In this document: piece by piece, positions 44,121 through 55,465 of the stretch | How the letters are laid out: each line of letters opens with the position of its first letter | Position numbering within the stretch: the first letter of the stretch is position 1 | Origin: Cryptomeria japonica | Taxonomy: Eukaryota; Streptophyta; Pinopsida; Cupressales; Cupressaceae | Length of the DNA: 64,000 nt | NCBI RefSeq assembly: GCF_030272615.1 | Contig: NC_081413.1 | Coordinates: forward strand, 609,719,209-609,783,208 | Reading direction: 5' to 3' | Made by a program: the position numbers and the translations under genes | The notes under the pieces: model-generated | Databases searched by the model: none | What the model was told of the DNA's origin: nothing | What the model saw: the letters and a program-made list of their open reading frames with translations, nothing else

Positions 44121-45560
44121 CCATCTACTTATCATCAGTGTTTAAAATATCCTTACAATGGGACTGAGATAACAATTCTAGGAGATCGTAATCCATTTCA
44201 ATTTTGTGCTAATCTAAAGGATTCCCCGAAGCAACAAATCCCAGTTAATAGGGAGGCCCACTCACATAGTTATGTGGATCCTAATGAATTGTTAGAGGCT
44301 GTCAAAGGAAAATTGAAGATACAGGACCAAGGATGCGGAGAGTATTCAATGGCTCAAACATTCCTCATTGGGAATCTACCAATGTCTCCAAAATCACATG
44401 GCAAACAACATTTGTTGCAAAAGGAACCTAAAATAGTCATTCAATATCAACCCCCCACTACATTTACAAGATGGGGTGAAGTTGATAAAGAAACTTTGGA
44501 TGATGATGTCATAGATTGGCTTTATAAGGATCCCACTGAGACACCCCCTGTCAGGTTACCGGTGGAGTGGTATGGCAAAGGTTTTACTATGCTGTAGAAA
44601 AAGGGATATGATAGTTGCAGTGGCTTGGGCCCTGACAAGAAAGGAAGGCTAGAACCTATTATACCCAAGATGTGACCTCCAACTTTAGGGTTAGGTTTTG
44701 TACCATTGCGAATTGGACCCTCATCTACCAAAGTGACCACATGTAGAAAGGGGCATGATTCCGGTGATGAAACAACACCTGAGGATACTCGACCTAAAAC
44801 TGATTCCAATGAATGGGAGTGGAGTTCCTTTTCTTCTAGCTCCTATGCCCTTGACAATGTTTTCATTGACCCTAATGATTTGGCCATGGAAGACAAACAT
44901 GAAATAACTCCCCCTCCTAAAACATGCCCTAATGCTTGGATAGAGTCATTCTGGGACCCAAGCTCTAAATCAGATGTGAGCAGTTCAAACAGTGATACCA
45001 TAGATATTTACATCTTTACCATCTCAGCCCTCCCTCTCCTTAAAACTAGTGATGACATGCCCCTTGTCTATCCTCAGCTTATCCAACATGACCAACAAGA
45101 ACCACTCACATTAGATTGTTTTCAAAATGACGAAGCAATTGCCAAATTTCTGGGACCTCGAGAAGGCATACCACAAGGTGATCACAAGGCAGGATTTGCT
45201 ATTGATCTAGATTCCACGACATATTTTGGGGAGTCAACTCCATCTTCCAGTCATAAAAATGAAAAAAGAAAAGAAAATGTAAAAAATCAAAAGAATGAGT
45301 CTTTGAGTGAAAACTGTAAGGCACTCTCTGATCATGAAAAAGTAAAAATAAAAGATGTACCTACGGGTGAAAACCTCTTTGAGGTGCCCAAAGGTGGAAG
45401 ACTGGACATACCCCTATCAAGTCAGGATAAATCAACATTGCTTGTGGAAATGATCGAAGAGATAAATTTGGGTATACCTAACAACCCTAAGGTCATTCAT
45501 TTTGCTGCTTCTCTATCAAAACAGGAAAAGATAGATTTTGTCAATTTCTTTCTTAAGAAG
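44121..45560 (+). pseudogene. Tat-2 protease-RT linker with G-patch-like motif
   Basis: The linker carries YGKGFTML, then (after a stop at 44595) KKGYDSCSGLGPDKKGRLEP, a glycine-patch-like block matching the Tat-1 one in place and spacing. A second stop lies near 44673. The rest (44706-45560) is acidic and serine-rich, ending in blocks shared with Tat-1 (FQNDEAIAKFLG, GDHKAGFAIDLDSTTYFG, TGENLFEVPKGGRLDI). Confidence 0.65.
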
Positions 45561-46490
45561 AAGATCAGTTTTGCGTGGTCCTATGCAGATATGCCCGACC
45601 TTGATCCAAAATTAGTCCTTCATCACTTGCCAATAAAATTAGATGCCAAGCCCGTCAAACAAAAACTCAGAAAGATGCATCCCCAGGTGGCTCTCTTGGT
45701 CAAGGTAGAACTAAAAAAATTATTAGATGTGGGCTTTATCAGACCCATTGATTATTCAGACAGGATTTCAAATTTGGTACCAGTTAGCAAAGTAACTGGG
45801 GGCATGAGAATCTGTACAGATTTTAGGGATCTCAATAAAGCATTCCCTAAAGATGACTTTCCACTACCAAATATAGACATCATAGTTGACATGACCGCTA
45901 GATATGAGATGCTATCATTGATGGATGGTTTCTCCGGATATAACCAAATTTGCATCGCTCCTAAAGATCAACATAAGACTGCATTCACATGTGCTTGGGG
46001 TACCTACTGCTAGAATGTGATGCCTTTTGGCCTTAAAAATGCTGGCACAACATATCAAAGAGCTATGATGACAATTTTCCATTATTTTATGCATACGTTG
46101 ATGGAAGACTATGTTGATGACCTATTATGCAAGTCTGTCACAAGAGATAGTCATTTAGCCATCCTTGGCCCAATCTTTGACCGAATGGAAACCTACAAGC
46201 TCAAACTCAACCAAAAGAAGTGTGTCTTTGGTGTCATAGCTAGCAAATTATTAGGGTACATTATTTCTAATAGAGGCATCGAAGTCGACCCTGCCAAGGT
46301 TAAAGCAATAATGGATATGCCTCCTCCTTCCAATCTCTGTCAACTAAGAAGTCTGCAAGGAAAGCTACAGTCAATCTGTCATTTTATAGCTCAATTGGCA
46401 AATAAATGTCATCCTTTCCAGCATTTATTGCATAAAGGTGTCGCTTTTAAATGGACTGAGCAATGTCACTTAGCATTTCAAACTCTCAAG
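45561..46490 (+). pseudogene. Tat-2 reverse transcriptase
   Basis: Gypsy RT blocks in order: FAWSYADMPDLDPKLVLHHL, KPVKQKLRKMHPQ, LLDVGFIRPIDYS, ICTDFRDLNKAFPKDDFPLP, LSLMDGFSGYNQICIAP, MPFGLKNAGTTYQRAM, EDYVDDLLCKS (YVDD at 46110-46121), KKCVFGVIASKLLGYIISNR. All three catalytic aspartates are intact. The only break is TAG at 46011-46013, where Tat-1 has tryptophan (YYWNV), consistent with a G-to-A change. Confidence 0.95.
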
Positions 46491-46985
46491 GATTATCTGT
46501 TGTCGCCACCTATTCTAATGCCTCCTATAGAAGGAAAGCCATTCATATTGTATATCTCTGCAACTGAAATGACACTGGGAGTTCTCTTGGCCCAACAGGA
46601 TGAGAAAGGCAAAGAGCGGGCTATTTATTATATCACTTGGACACTAGTGGGTTATGAGCAGAATTATTCAACTATTGAACGGGCATGTTTAGCAGTGGTC
46701 TTTGCAACACAGAAGCTTCGACACTATATGTTAAATCATCAGACATTGCTAGTTGCAAAAATTGATCCCTTGAAATACTTGCTTAGTAGGGCAGCTTTGA
46801 CAGGTCACCTAGTAAAGTGGGTTATGATCCTCAGTGAGTTTGATATTGAGTACATTGAGCGAAAGGCAATAAAAGGACAAATCATAGCGGATCAACTTGC
46901 CGAGGCTCCTATTTATGATGATCATCCCATGTCGACCAATTTTCCAGATGAATCAGTCTTTTCTCTCACATCTTCTAATGAATAG
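46491..46985 (+). pseudogene. Tat-2 gypsy RNase H domain
   Basis: Uninterrupted from the RT: ILYISATEMTLGVLLAQQ, AIYYITWTLVGYEQNYSTIERACLAV, LRHYMLNHQTLLVAKIDPLKYL, KWVMILSEFDIEYIERKAIKGQIIADQL, ending at a TAG (46983). The first catalytic aspartate is replaced (SATEM), as in Tat-1, so it probably acts as a structural connection. Confidence 0.88.
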
Positions 46986-47408
46986 AAGTTATATTTTGAT
47001 GGATCCCATACCAAATTCGGGTCCGACGCAAGTATATTGTTTGTCACCCCTCAAGGTGATGCTATTCCCAAATCCTATAGAATAACTTTCCATTGTACCA
47101 ATAACATTGCAGAATATGAAGCTCTGGTCACAGGACTCCGAGTAGCGATCCACTGGAACATCACACATTTACAAGTCTATGGCGATTCCCAGTTAGTCAT
47201 CCGTAAAGTGAATGATGACTACGAAACAAAAGATGAAAAGCTTATTCCTTACAAGCATATGGTGGATTTCTTCAAGACAAAATTTATGGCTATCCATTTC
47301 AGTCAAGTTCCATGAATTCAAAACAAGTCGGTAGATGCGATGTCCACTATTGCTTCCATGTTAAATATGCCCCATAATATGGACAGATGTGAATTTTTGG
47401 TCGAATAG
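46986..47408 (+). pseudogene. Tat-2 second (archaeal-type) RNase H
   Basis: KLYFDGSHTKFGSDASILFV, CTNNIAEYEALVTGLRVA and VYGDSQLVIRKV supply the D, E and D catalytic positions, all intact. The domain lies between the gypsy RNase H and integrase, the position known for the RNase H gained by the Tat lineage. Stops at 47313 and 47406 follow the catalytic blocks. Confidence 0.9.
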
Positions 47409-48735
47409 TTGCTTGTCCCTTCTTTTGAAATTTTGACAGCAAATATGATGTGTGTTCTTGTTGGTCCTAATTCCCCATGGTACAATGACATCTATCAATA
47501 TTTGAAATCCCAAACCTTACCACCTAACCTTTCCTCTAACCAATGCCGAGCCTTCATTCGCCAGATAGACAAATATGTCATCATCGCAGACACCCTTTAC
47601 CGTCATTCCTTTGACACCACCCTCCTAAGGTGTTTGGATTCTGATGAAGCACAAATGGCTTTACACAAGGTTCATGATGGTATATGTGGGGGCCATTTCA
47701 ATGGTCTGAGCTTAGCCAAAAAGTTGGTTCGTGCTGGGTATTATTGGCCCACTATGGAAAAGGATGTTCATGATTTTGTCAAGAAGTGCTACAAATGCCA
47801 AATCCATGGAAATTACATTCATGCACCAGCCCAAGAACTTCATTCTGTCATATCTCCGTGGCCCTTTTCTCAATGGGGATTGGATCTTATTGGCAAGATT
47901 CACCCGACATCGACAAATGGACACAAGTTTATCATCACATCCACCGAGTATTTTACAAAATGGATTGAGGCTATCCCCATGACCTATATCACTGGTGTGC
48001 AAATTTCAAAATTCCTACTAAATTATATCATATGCAGATATGTGGTTCCCCTTGCAATAGTCACAGATAATGGCCGTCCATTCAAGAACAAAGATGTCAA
48101 GGAACTCTGTGAAAAGTTTCACATTCAACACCATTTCTCAAGTCCTTACTATCCATAGGGTAATGGTCAGGCCGAAGCATCAAATAAAACCATCATTAAG
48201 ATCCTGAAAAAGGTTGTCAAGGACGCTGGTCGAGATTGGCATGTACAGTTGAATCCAACACTATGGGCTTATCGTACTTCTATCCGCACACCTTGTGGCG
48301 CAACACCTTATTCCTTGGTGTATGGTGTGGAAGCCATTTTACCCTTGGAAGTGGAGATTCCTTCTTTGCATGTTTCCTTGCAACATTTGATTGATGATGA
48401 GATGCACAGAGTCTCTTGGTTGCATCAGCTTGAGATGTTAGATGAGATGTCAGACAACCCTGACACATTTGCAAGCATATCAAAATTGTCTCTGTCGCTC
48501 TTATAATAAGAAGGTCAAAGGGTGACACTTCGAAGTGGGAGATCTGGTTCTAAAGGCAAACCCCAAGAATGCACAATCTACTAACATCATCAAAGGAAAG
48601 TTTGAACCTAATTGGGTTGGGCCTTTCATAGTTACTGCAGCCTATGGCTCGGGGGCATATTAGCTTGCCACCCTAGAAGGTGAACCTTTGTTAGATCCAG
48701 TCAATAGCATGCACCTTCGCAAGTACTGGACATAG
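47409..48735 (+). pseudogene. Tat-2 integrase and pol C-terminus
   Basis: The zinc region KVHDGICGGHFNG and CYKCQIHG is followed by core blocks WGLDLIGKIHP, FTKWIEAIPMT, AIVTDNGRPFK and GNGQAEASNKTI (D, D, E all present), then LWAYRTSIRTP. A TAG at 48156 stands where Tat-1 has Gln (YYPQG). A one-base shift near 48450 moves the C-terminus into the next frame (HLQAYQN, HFEVGDLVLKANP, NWVGPFIVTAAYGSGAY), which ends LRKYWT at 48733-48735. The GPF module is typical of gypsy integrases. Confidence 0.92.
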
Positions 48736-50690
48736 TTTTCTGTCAGCAGTTCTTCGAATATGATCTTGAAAAAATAAAAATAAAAATCAAAAAGCTCAAA
48801 AAATACAGAAAAATAAAAAAGTGAAAGAAAAAATCAAATAAAAAGTGAACAAATTGAGAAAAAAACAAACAAAAGTAAAGAAAAATCATTTGCCCTCTAG
48901 TGAAAACCTGGCAAACAGGCGCTTTGGGCAACTACCATGGTGAAAACTTGGCAAATAGGTGCCATGTGTAACAGATTATTGCTCCGTCATCTATCATGAC
49001 CCCTAGCTATACTTTTCCCTCGCAAGTTTATCATGCTTGCTCTGACCCAATGTTTTGTTCCAGGCCTGTGATTGGTCAACATCATTGTCTTGCATACTTA
49101 GGTTTCCAGTCCTTGTGCATATGTTTTGGTCCTGGTCACTGTATATGTCTTTCAACTGTTCATTGGGTGCACGCCCCCTTGTCATGATCAATTACTGGAG
49201 CTTTAAAATTGAAAAATGTCCTGAAAAAAATCTTAAAAATTGAAAAATGTCCTTAAAAAAATCATAAAAATTAAATAATGTCCTAAAAAAATCCAAAAAA
49301 ATCAAATAAAGTCCTGCAAAAATCCCCCCCCCCCCAAAAAAAAAGTAAAAAAAAAATCAGAAAATGTCTTGAAATAATCCAAAAAAAAAAAGAAAAAGTC
49401 CTGTAATAATCCCTAAAAAGTCAAATAAAGTCCTAAAAAAACAAAAAAATTGTAAAAACTCGAAAACACCAAACAAAAATATCCCCTCTGTGCATAGACA
49501 AATCACTGAGCATACATCTAACGACTATCAATCACACACTATGCTTTAATGAAATCATGCATTAACAGATGAACTTTTCAATCAAACCAAACATTCAAAC
49601 TAATCACAATTGTCATATCAATCAATCAACATCAATATCATTTGTCCTTGTCACTATTATCATGGGTCTTATACAAGGTGTGGTATACTTGAAACCAGAT
49701 TGTGTCCTGTCTTAGACGGGTTACCGCATTCCCTGGAACCAGACAGCATGATCATTCTTGTTTTCCACTTTTGACAATGACGATCAGACTGTTTGTTTGA
49801 CTTGGTTGAATTTGTGTGTCTTATCTTTTTACTGATTTATCTTTGGCTTCAATCATGTTCCTATGTTGCTCGATGATGTCACTGAGTGATTTAGAGTGAC
49901 CGGGATGGTTCATGGTCCCTTTCTTTTTTTGTTGTGTTTGCTGTCACAAGCTGGGGCAACTATATCATTGGGTGTCTGTGATAAGTACGTTCACTTTGTG
50001 AGCACGGCACATACCTTGACCCTTGATGTATGCAACCTAGGATGTTTCACTCATTCCTTGTGTGTGATGTGTCTATATTTTGCAAAAGGGGTTGCGTTTC
50101 CGCTCTGGCCTTCAATGCCATGATGCTCTGCATCCGTTTTGCTACATTAAATAAAGGTTCTCACCTACAAAGTGCATTGGTGAAAGCAAGTTTTTCTTCG
50201 TCTCTAACTGTCCTTTGTCTAATTTCTTCTTACTAACAATTTCTTCTGTCAGTTTGGGCAGTCAGTTCGGTCTAGTACTCCGAAAAAATATAAGCTGCAT
50301 CCTGCATTCATTGGTTAGTACATCTGCATTATATCAAGCATTTTATCCATTTCATATTATAAATGCATCAAAAGCACGTAAAAATATATTCATACATGTT
50401 CCACAATGGTACATAAACAGTGCATAAGACATCCATACATGGAAAGTAAACATGCGCCATAACACATTGCATCCCATCATATAGCTTCATATCATATCAT
50501 ATATCAAAACAATATCAGAGTATAAAATTGGATTGTCTGTCCTAAGTATGGCCTGCAAGCTGAATACATAATGTCACACTACATATGTCTCTGTCATAAG
50601 GAGCACGTGCCTCTATCACTGGGTGCTCCCTCTATCCTCCTCATCCCTTCCATGTCTCAAGGATGATGTCCCTCCTATCCTAGGTCCTAG
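48736..50690 (+). other. Tat-2 spacer between pol and the antisense ORF
   Basis: No protein. It includes an A-rich patch (48767-48880), a double GTGAAAACCTGGCAAACAGG-type motif (48900-48960), A-rich repeats (49203-49445) and mixed sequence after 49500. In Tat elements such spacers separate convergent reading frames. Confidence 0.6.
49203..49445 (+). repeat. A-rich tandem repeats (about 33-35 bp)
   Basis: Units of the form AAATTGAAAAATGTCCTGAAAA plus an AATCC-like end recur about seven times with drift (ATGTCCT or AAGTCCT is the anchor). They include C11 followed by A9 near 49326-49345. Confidence 0.7.
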
Positions 50691-52481
50691 CTATGGTGCT
50701 CTCATAGGTCCACTCACCCCCATGCTACTCATTGACCTCCGAGAACATGGCCTGCTATCTGTCCTCGATCGTGCCTGATATGACGCTACTCTCTGATTTG
50801 GTGTAACTACACTCTCATATAGTGTCCTCCAATGGTGTATCTCCTCTCCAGTCTCTACCAACATCTGTGCCATCTCACATGCACTGGCATCCCTAATTGA
50901 CCCAATATACTCGGTCACTCTCTGCTCTGCTTGCTATGCCTGGGCTATTGCTGTATCTCGAGCCGCTGTCAGTCTGGCTATCTCTGCTCTGAACTGATCC
51001 TGCTCTATCCTCAAGGTAGCATTCTATCTTTCTAATGTTGTAATTTGATCATGTTGACTTGCTATGGTGGCCCTACATATCTCAATCTCCTTTATGCTAG
51101 CTGTCTCTGGCTCTATGGGTACATCCTGCAATGACTCCTGATCGGCCAGATCTGACTCATCCTCTTCATCCTCATGATCCCCTCCATCCTCATCATCCTC
51201 GTCATCATCCCCTCTATCCTCATCATCCCCCTCCTCCTCATCATCATCCTCATCTCCATCCTCATCATCTCCCTCCTCCTCTCCAGCGAGTGGGAAGTCC
51301 TCCTGTCTCCTAGGTACCGGAATATCAGGATCGATCAATGGCACTGGCCGTCATTGTGCAAACCATCACTCATACTCCTCTGTCATCCCAACGTCCACCA
51401 CATCTGATCTCCAATCCCACTGTCTCTGTTGTAGCTGTGTGAAGTTGGCATATGCTATGTGTGGCTGAATCATCCTCCCTCATTGACTCGTCTCTCTATG
51501 AGATCGGGCAAAGTGTGTAGTCCCTCTGGGTACATCCTGCCTCTCTCCAAACTGTCGTCTGACTCTCTTTGGCAGGTGCATCTCAATCACTCTTTGGAGA
51601 TTCACTGGTCGCCCAATCAGGTATCTCTCCTGTCTACAATACGGTAGCTCCTCACTATCATCTAACCATCCAGGGCAATCAAGATATGGCCTCCATGTGA
51701 ACTCTCTCAATCTGTCTAGCTCATGTCGCCAATACAATATGTATCCGAAAGGACCCTGTCTCAACGTACCCCCATAGCTGTACACATATGGTCGGTGTGG
51801 TACTACCTGTCTCTCTGCAATTGGTCGACATATGGCTATGTGCTCAAATGCCCATACCTGTAACAGTGTGACCCCACAGCTCAAAGTCTGAACACCCTGA
51901 TATGCTATCTAATGCAACTAAAAATATAGCATGGCAAGCACACATGGTCCCCATGCATACACAGTCCCCTCTATCACCATCCGCTCTAGCACTCTTCCCC
52001 ATCCAATAGGGAATCCATGTCCTCATCTGTCCCCTGCTAATAAGCATGCTATAACCACGACTATCACCACATATCGTTGATCGTACTCTACTGCCATGGT
52101 CTCCTAGCTAATCTCCCTCTCTACGATATCCAAATCATCTGCCTCGCACTTGAATAATCTGCACAAAGCATCTCTCCCTATCATTGGGTCATATTCTATC
52201 ATCTCCCCATGAATCGGAATGCGGAGGATACGCCACACGTCCTCTAGTGTCACAGTCGCCTCTCCCGTCGCTAGATGGAAAGAGGAAGTCTCTGAATGCC
52301 ATCACTTTGCCAATGTGGTAAGCAGTCCTGTGTTTGCCCTAATCTCGGGCATGAATGTAATATAGTATAATCCAAGTCCTACTAATGTATCTCTGTCTGT
52401 AATCCTGAGTCTATGTCGCAACATGAAGCAGTCGGGTCTATTCTCCCGCGTAATCGATGCATACTGTCGACTCTGCATCAT
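50691..52481 (-). pseudogene. Tat-2 antisense ORF: plant mobile domain protein with acidic tail
   Basis: One minus-strand frame spans 597 codons from methionine codons at 52481 (MMQSRQYASITRENRPD) to the stop at 50691, with no frameshift but about nine in-frame stops. N-terminal half: LGLYYITFMPEIRANTGLLTTL, SSFHLATGEATVTLEDVWRI, LRIPIHGEMIEYDP, DALCRLFK; FHL-GE-TVTLEDV is the hallmark start of the plant mobile domain family. Middle: WRHELDRLREFTWRPYLDCP, INL-like PVNLQRVIEMHLPKRVRRQF. Then a tract of about 45 mostly Asp/Glu residues (51180-51290) and a coiled coil (QITTLER, FRAEIARLTAARDT). Antisense ORFs of this type between pol and 3' LTR are known from Tat-lineage elements; their role is unknown. 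The absence of frameshifts suggests selection until recently. Confidence 0.88.
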
Positions 52482-53267
52482 AATTGGGGCACACTTTGTC
52501 AGCTTTAGGGTTTTCTTTTAGGGGTTGCATTTCCTTGTTTCATGCATAAATCAGGGTTTTTCTTATCTATTTTGACCTATCCTACCCTTATCCCTCTTTT
52601 TGGGATCATCCGCACGCTGTTTTAGGTCAAATTGGTGTTTTCAGTGCACAACTGCGCCTGTGTACCCTGTCCTGCACCTATGCAGCATCAAGTTGCGCCT
52701 GTGTACCCTACACAGGTGCAGAACATCCTCACATAGGCGCAGATGTCTAGTTTTGACTTCCCTGTGGGCCCCGCAATGTCCTGCAATCCAGTAAAATTCA
52801 TGCAATTGACAATATGGGTTTTTGAGATACATACCGCTACTCCCGCGTCATTCAGTCATCTGTAGGTGCATACACGTTCCCTGAGGTGATCTTCCATTGG
52901 AATGTTCACCATCTCTATGCAAGGGTCCTTTTCCAGAGAAACAAATCCTCCACTTTGGCTAGTGCAAATGAGCTCTTTTCTTTCTCCTTGTCTCATTTAT
53001 AGATCTTTGTCAGTGCCTAGATGGATGTGCATGCTCTCTATCTTATGCTGGTCACGATATTTTGTACCTTCCATTGCTTGTCATTCATGCATTCGATCTC
53101 TGATTTTCAATCCATTCGATCCTATCATTTTTCGTCATTGTTATCGATCAATTGGCCTCTTTTCTGGATGTTTCCAGCCAATTCCTCGAGGGGGCATGCA
53201 TATGTCATTGTCATTGTCTGGGGCATTTTCATTATTGTTCTTTGAAACAACACTTAGAATCGCATTG
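52482..53267 (+). other. Tat-2 region between the antisense ORF start and the 3' LTR
   Basis: This would hold the promoter of the antisense ORF. It contains the GCGCCTGTGTA motif set (52652-52740), with an 11-bp-stem hairpin at 52695-52719, and sequence shared with Tat-3 upstream of the polypurine tract. No TATA box could be named with confidence. Confidence 0.55.
52652..52740. repeat. GCGCCTGTGTA motif cluster with hairpin
   Basis: Three direct copies of GCGCCTGTGTA/GCACCTATGC, 20-21 bp apart, and two inverted copies. GCGCCTGTGTA (52695-52705), CCC, and TACACAGGTGC (52709-52719) form a hairpin with one G-T mismatch. Related to the 21-bp units in the leader (38321-38404). Confidence 0.75.
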
Positions 53268-53285
53268 TCTCAAAGAGGGGCAAAA
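53268..53285 (+). other. Tat-2 polypurine tract
   Basis: TCTCAAAGAGGGGCAAAA directly precedes the LTR start TGTAGACGTC. Confidence 0.9.
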
Positions 53286-54840
53286 TGTAGACGTCTAAAA
53301 ATAGTCAACGCTTGCGGAGTCATACTTTAACATTTGCCCATTGCCTTATTTTAGGGTTTTTGCATCGCATTAAAATTTCTTCTATGTTGCGCACTTGGTC
53401 TTTATCATTTGCGAGTGTCGAGTCCTTTTGCATTCTTCATTTGTCTCGCTTTCAAATTTGGTCTTGTTGATAACAATCTTCAGTCATGATTTTGGTCAAT
53501 CTTATCCTGTCGCATCAATGTGCGTGCTCATTTGGCATATTTTGACATCGTCAATTTGATTTCATTTTGGACATCATCAATCCTAATCGATGATAGAATT
53601 AGGGTTTTGTCCTCTTGTCGATTTTGCGATCGATTTGTCATCGATCGTTGTTCTTTTCAATCTTGTCATTTTGTGATCGATTTGTCATTGATCATTGTCC
53701 TTTTTCAATCTTATCATTTTGTGATCGATTTGTCATCAATCCTTGTCCTCTTATCAATCTCGTCAATTTTGTGATCGATTTTTCATCGATCGTTGTCCTT
53801 TTCAATCATGTCAATTTGGATCAATTAGTCATTGTTCCTCGTCAATTGGCCCTTATCAATTTGGTCTCTTTATCAATCTGGGTTAATTTGTCAACCAATC
53901 TCAATCGTTTGTCAAAATTGGTCCTTTGTTAATCAGAATCATGATCGAATCGACATCAATTATCTTTTGTCAAGACCTAATTGTTGTCCTTGCATTTCTA
54001 ATTCATCTTCTAAGGTTTTATGATTTATTCATTTAATCTTGTTTGTCATTTTCCCTTTTAGGTTAAATAATTTATTTATTTATCCTAAGTCTTCTTGTCA
54101 CAATTAAATATTTATTTAATTGGCTAATTAATTCCTCTCTCTTTTTGTGAATTAATTAATGAATGAAAAATTATTAATTAATTTACCTAATTTTCCAATT
54201 TACTAATTTCTCCTAATTCCTAATTTCCTAAATTCCATCAATTTCTAATTTTCTATTTTCTCCTATTTTTCTAATATTTCCCCTAATTTCATGGGAATGA
54301 CATTTCAATCTTGTCATAATTTGTCATAATTTGTCAATCAATCAATTTTGCATAGCAACCTTGTCAATTTTGTCATAATTTGTCAATCAATCAATCTTGC
54401 ATAGAAAGTGTCAATTTTGTCATAATTTGTCATATTTGTCATTCTTGATTTGAAATTTCCTTTCAAATCTCTTCATGCTAATCTTGTCCTCTCTCCAATT
54501 TGTCTATAAATTGGATGAATTTCTTCAATCAGGGCCCCCGATCAATCAATCATGCTTCTAGTATCCTTACGCCATCATCTCGTCTTGTCAATCTTGCTTT
54601 CATGCTATACCTTTGCATTTGTAGGTGAGATCCACAAACAAAGCAATTTGAAGAGAAAGAAGGACAATGGAGAATTTTGGAGGAGACATTCATGTTTGCG
54701 ATGGTTTGCATTTGATTTGAATGTCTTGTTGTCATGTCTCTATTGAATGTTTTTAGGATTTGTCATTGCAATTTAGTTTTTCGTGATTGAGCTATTCGAA
54801 GTTGCTACTTGCTTTGATGGTTTCCAAATTCCTATCTACA
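53286..54840 (+). repeat. Tat-2 3' LTR (1555 bp)
   Basis: It matches 36634-38207 along its length, ends CTATCTACA and is followed by the CTACT duplication. Differences are scattered substitutions and a few short indels. A TATAAATT box is at 54505-54512. Confidence 0.95.
54505..54512 (+). promoter_or_regulatory. TATA box of the Tat-2 3' LTR
   Basis: TATAAATT at the position equivalent to 37870-37877. Confidence 0.5.
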
Positions 54841-54845
54841 CTACT

Positions 54846-55218
54846 TATCTCCTTCAATTGGCTCCATTGTTCTATTGAATCTCTTTTGATACTAACCATC
54901 TATTAGCCTTGAATCATATAAAAGTTTGATCCTTTTCTCATTTGAACACAACTACATCTCTTCTAAGCAATTTCTAATCATCACTTGAGCTTTCAATTTG
55001 CAAATTCACGCACTTAATTTCTAAAATCACTTCAAAGTGTGGAGAAGAACAATGGAGATCACAAAAAAAGATTCAACTTAGGTTTGATTTTTATTTCATT
55101 CATTTCATTAATGTATTTGATTTATTTTCATCGTTGGTGGGACTGGGAATTTGGTGTGAAACTTTGGTTTATGGTTGCTATTATATTTCATGCTTCCTTT
55201 GAATTTTTGTCTCATGCA
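54846..55218 (+). repeat. Tat-3 3' LTR, second part
   Basis: It resumes after the Tat-2 duplication. A TATAAAAG box (54917-54924) and GTGTGGAGAAGAACAATGGAG (about 55038) sit where Tat-2 LTRs have TATAAATT and a GGAGAAAGAAGG-AATGGAG block. The end is placed at the CA of CTCATGCA (55218), directly before a repeat that also occurs at 57424; this boundary is an estimate. Confidence 0.6.
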
Positions 55219-55465
55219 GAATCCACACCATGGAGCCTCAAGACATAATGGAAAAACTAGCCTCAAGATTCACCCTCATATATTAGATCACAAAATTTAT
55301 TACATTTTTCACTAGGGCTTCATACATGCTAGGTTAGAGCCTAGGATTACAATAATCTCAATTAAATACTATGGCACCTCCATGAAATAGTGCATGTCTT
55401 CAACCTTCACTTAGACTATTGCTATCCTCACCTTTGATACCCTACTTCTTTTTATTGTCAAACTA
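55219..55465. repeat. Dispersed repeat R1, copy 1
   Basis: It matches 57424-57690 in the same orientation, starting AATCCACACCAT and including CATATATTAGATCACAAAAT and CACTAGGGCTTCATACATG. On the minus strand it resembles an LTR or leader edge, but no primer-binding site or polypurine tract confirms that. Confidence 0.7.

Larger units (their letters stand above)
36634..54840 (+). mobile_element. Tat-2: 18.2-kb Ty3/gypsy Tat-lineage retrotransposon with antisense plant-mobile-domain ORF
   Basis: A structurally complete element: LTR (36634-38207), primer-binding site, 2.3-kb leader, gag-pol (40491-48735), a 4.5-kb 3' region with an antisense ORF (52481-50691), polypurine tract and LTR (53286-54840). 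The 5-bp word CTACT flanks it exactly at 36629-36633 and 54841-54845. It lies inside the 3' LTR of Tat-3. The LTRs differ by a few percent by eye plus small indels. Dual RNase H, size and antisense ORF place it in the Tat/Ogre lineage. Stops in gag-pol make it non-coding now, but catalytic residues are largely intact. Confidence 0.95.

Noticed and set aside
50691-52481. Independent host gene on the minus strand
   Set aside because: The ORF lies entirely within an element bounded by LTRs and a target duplication, and a second element (Tat-3) carries it in the same relative place.
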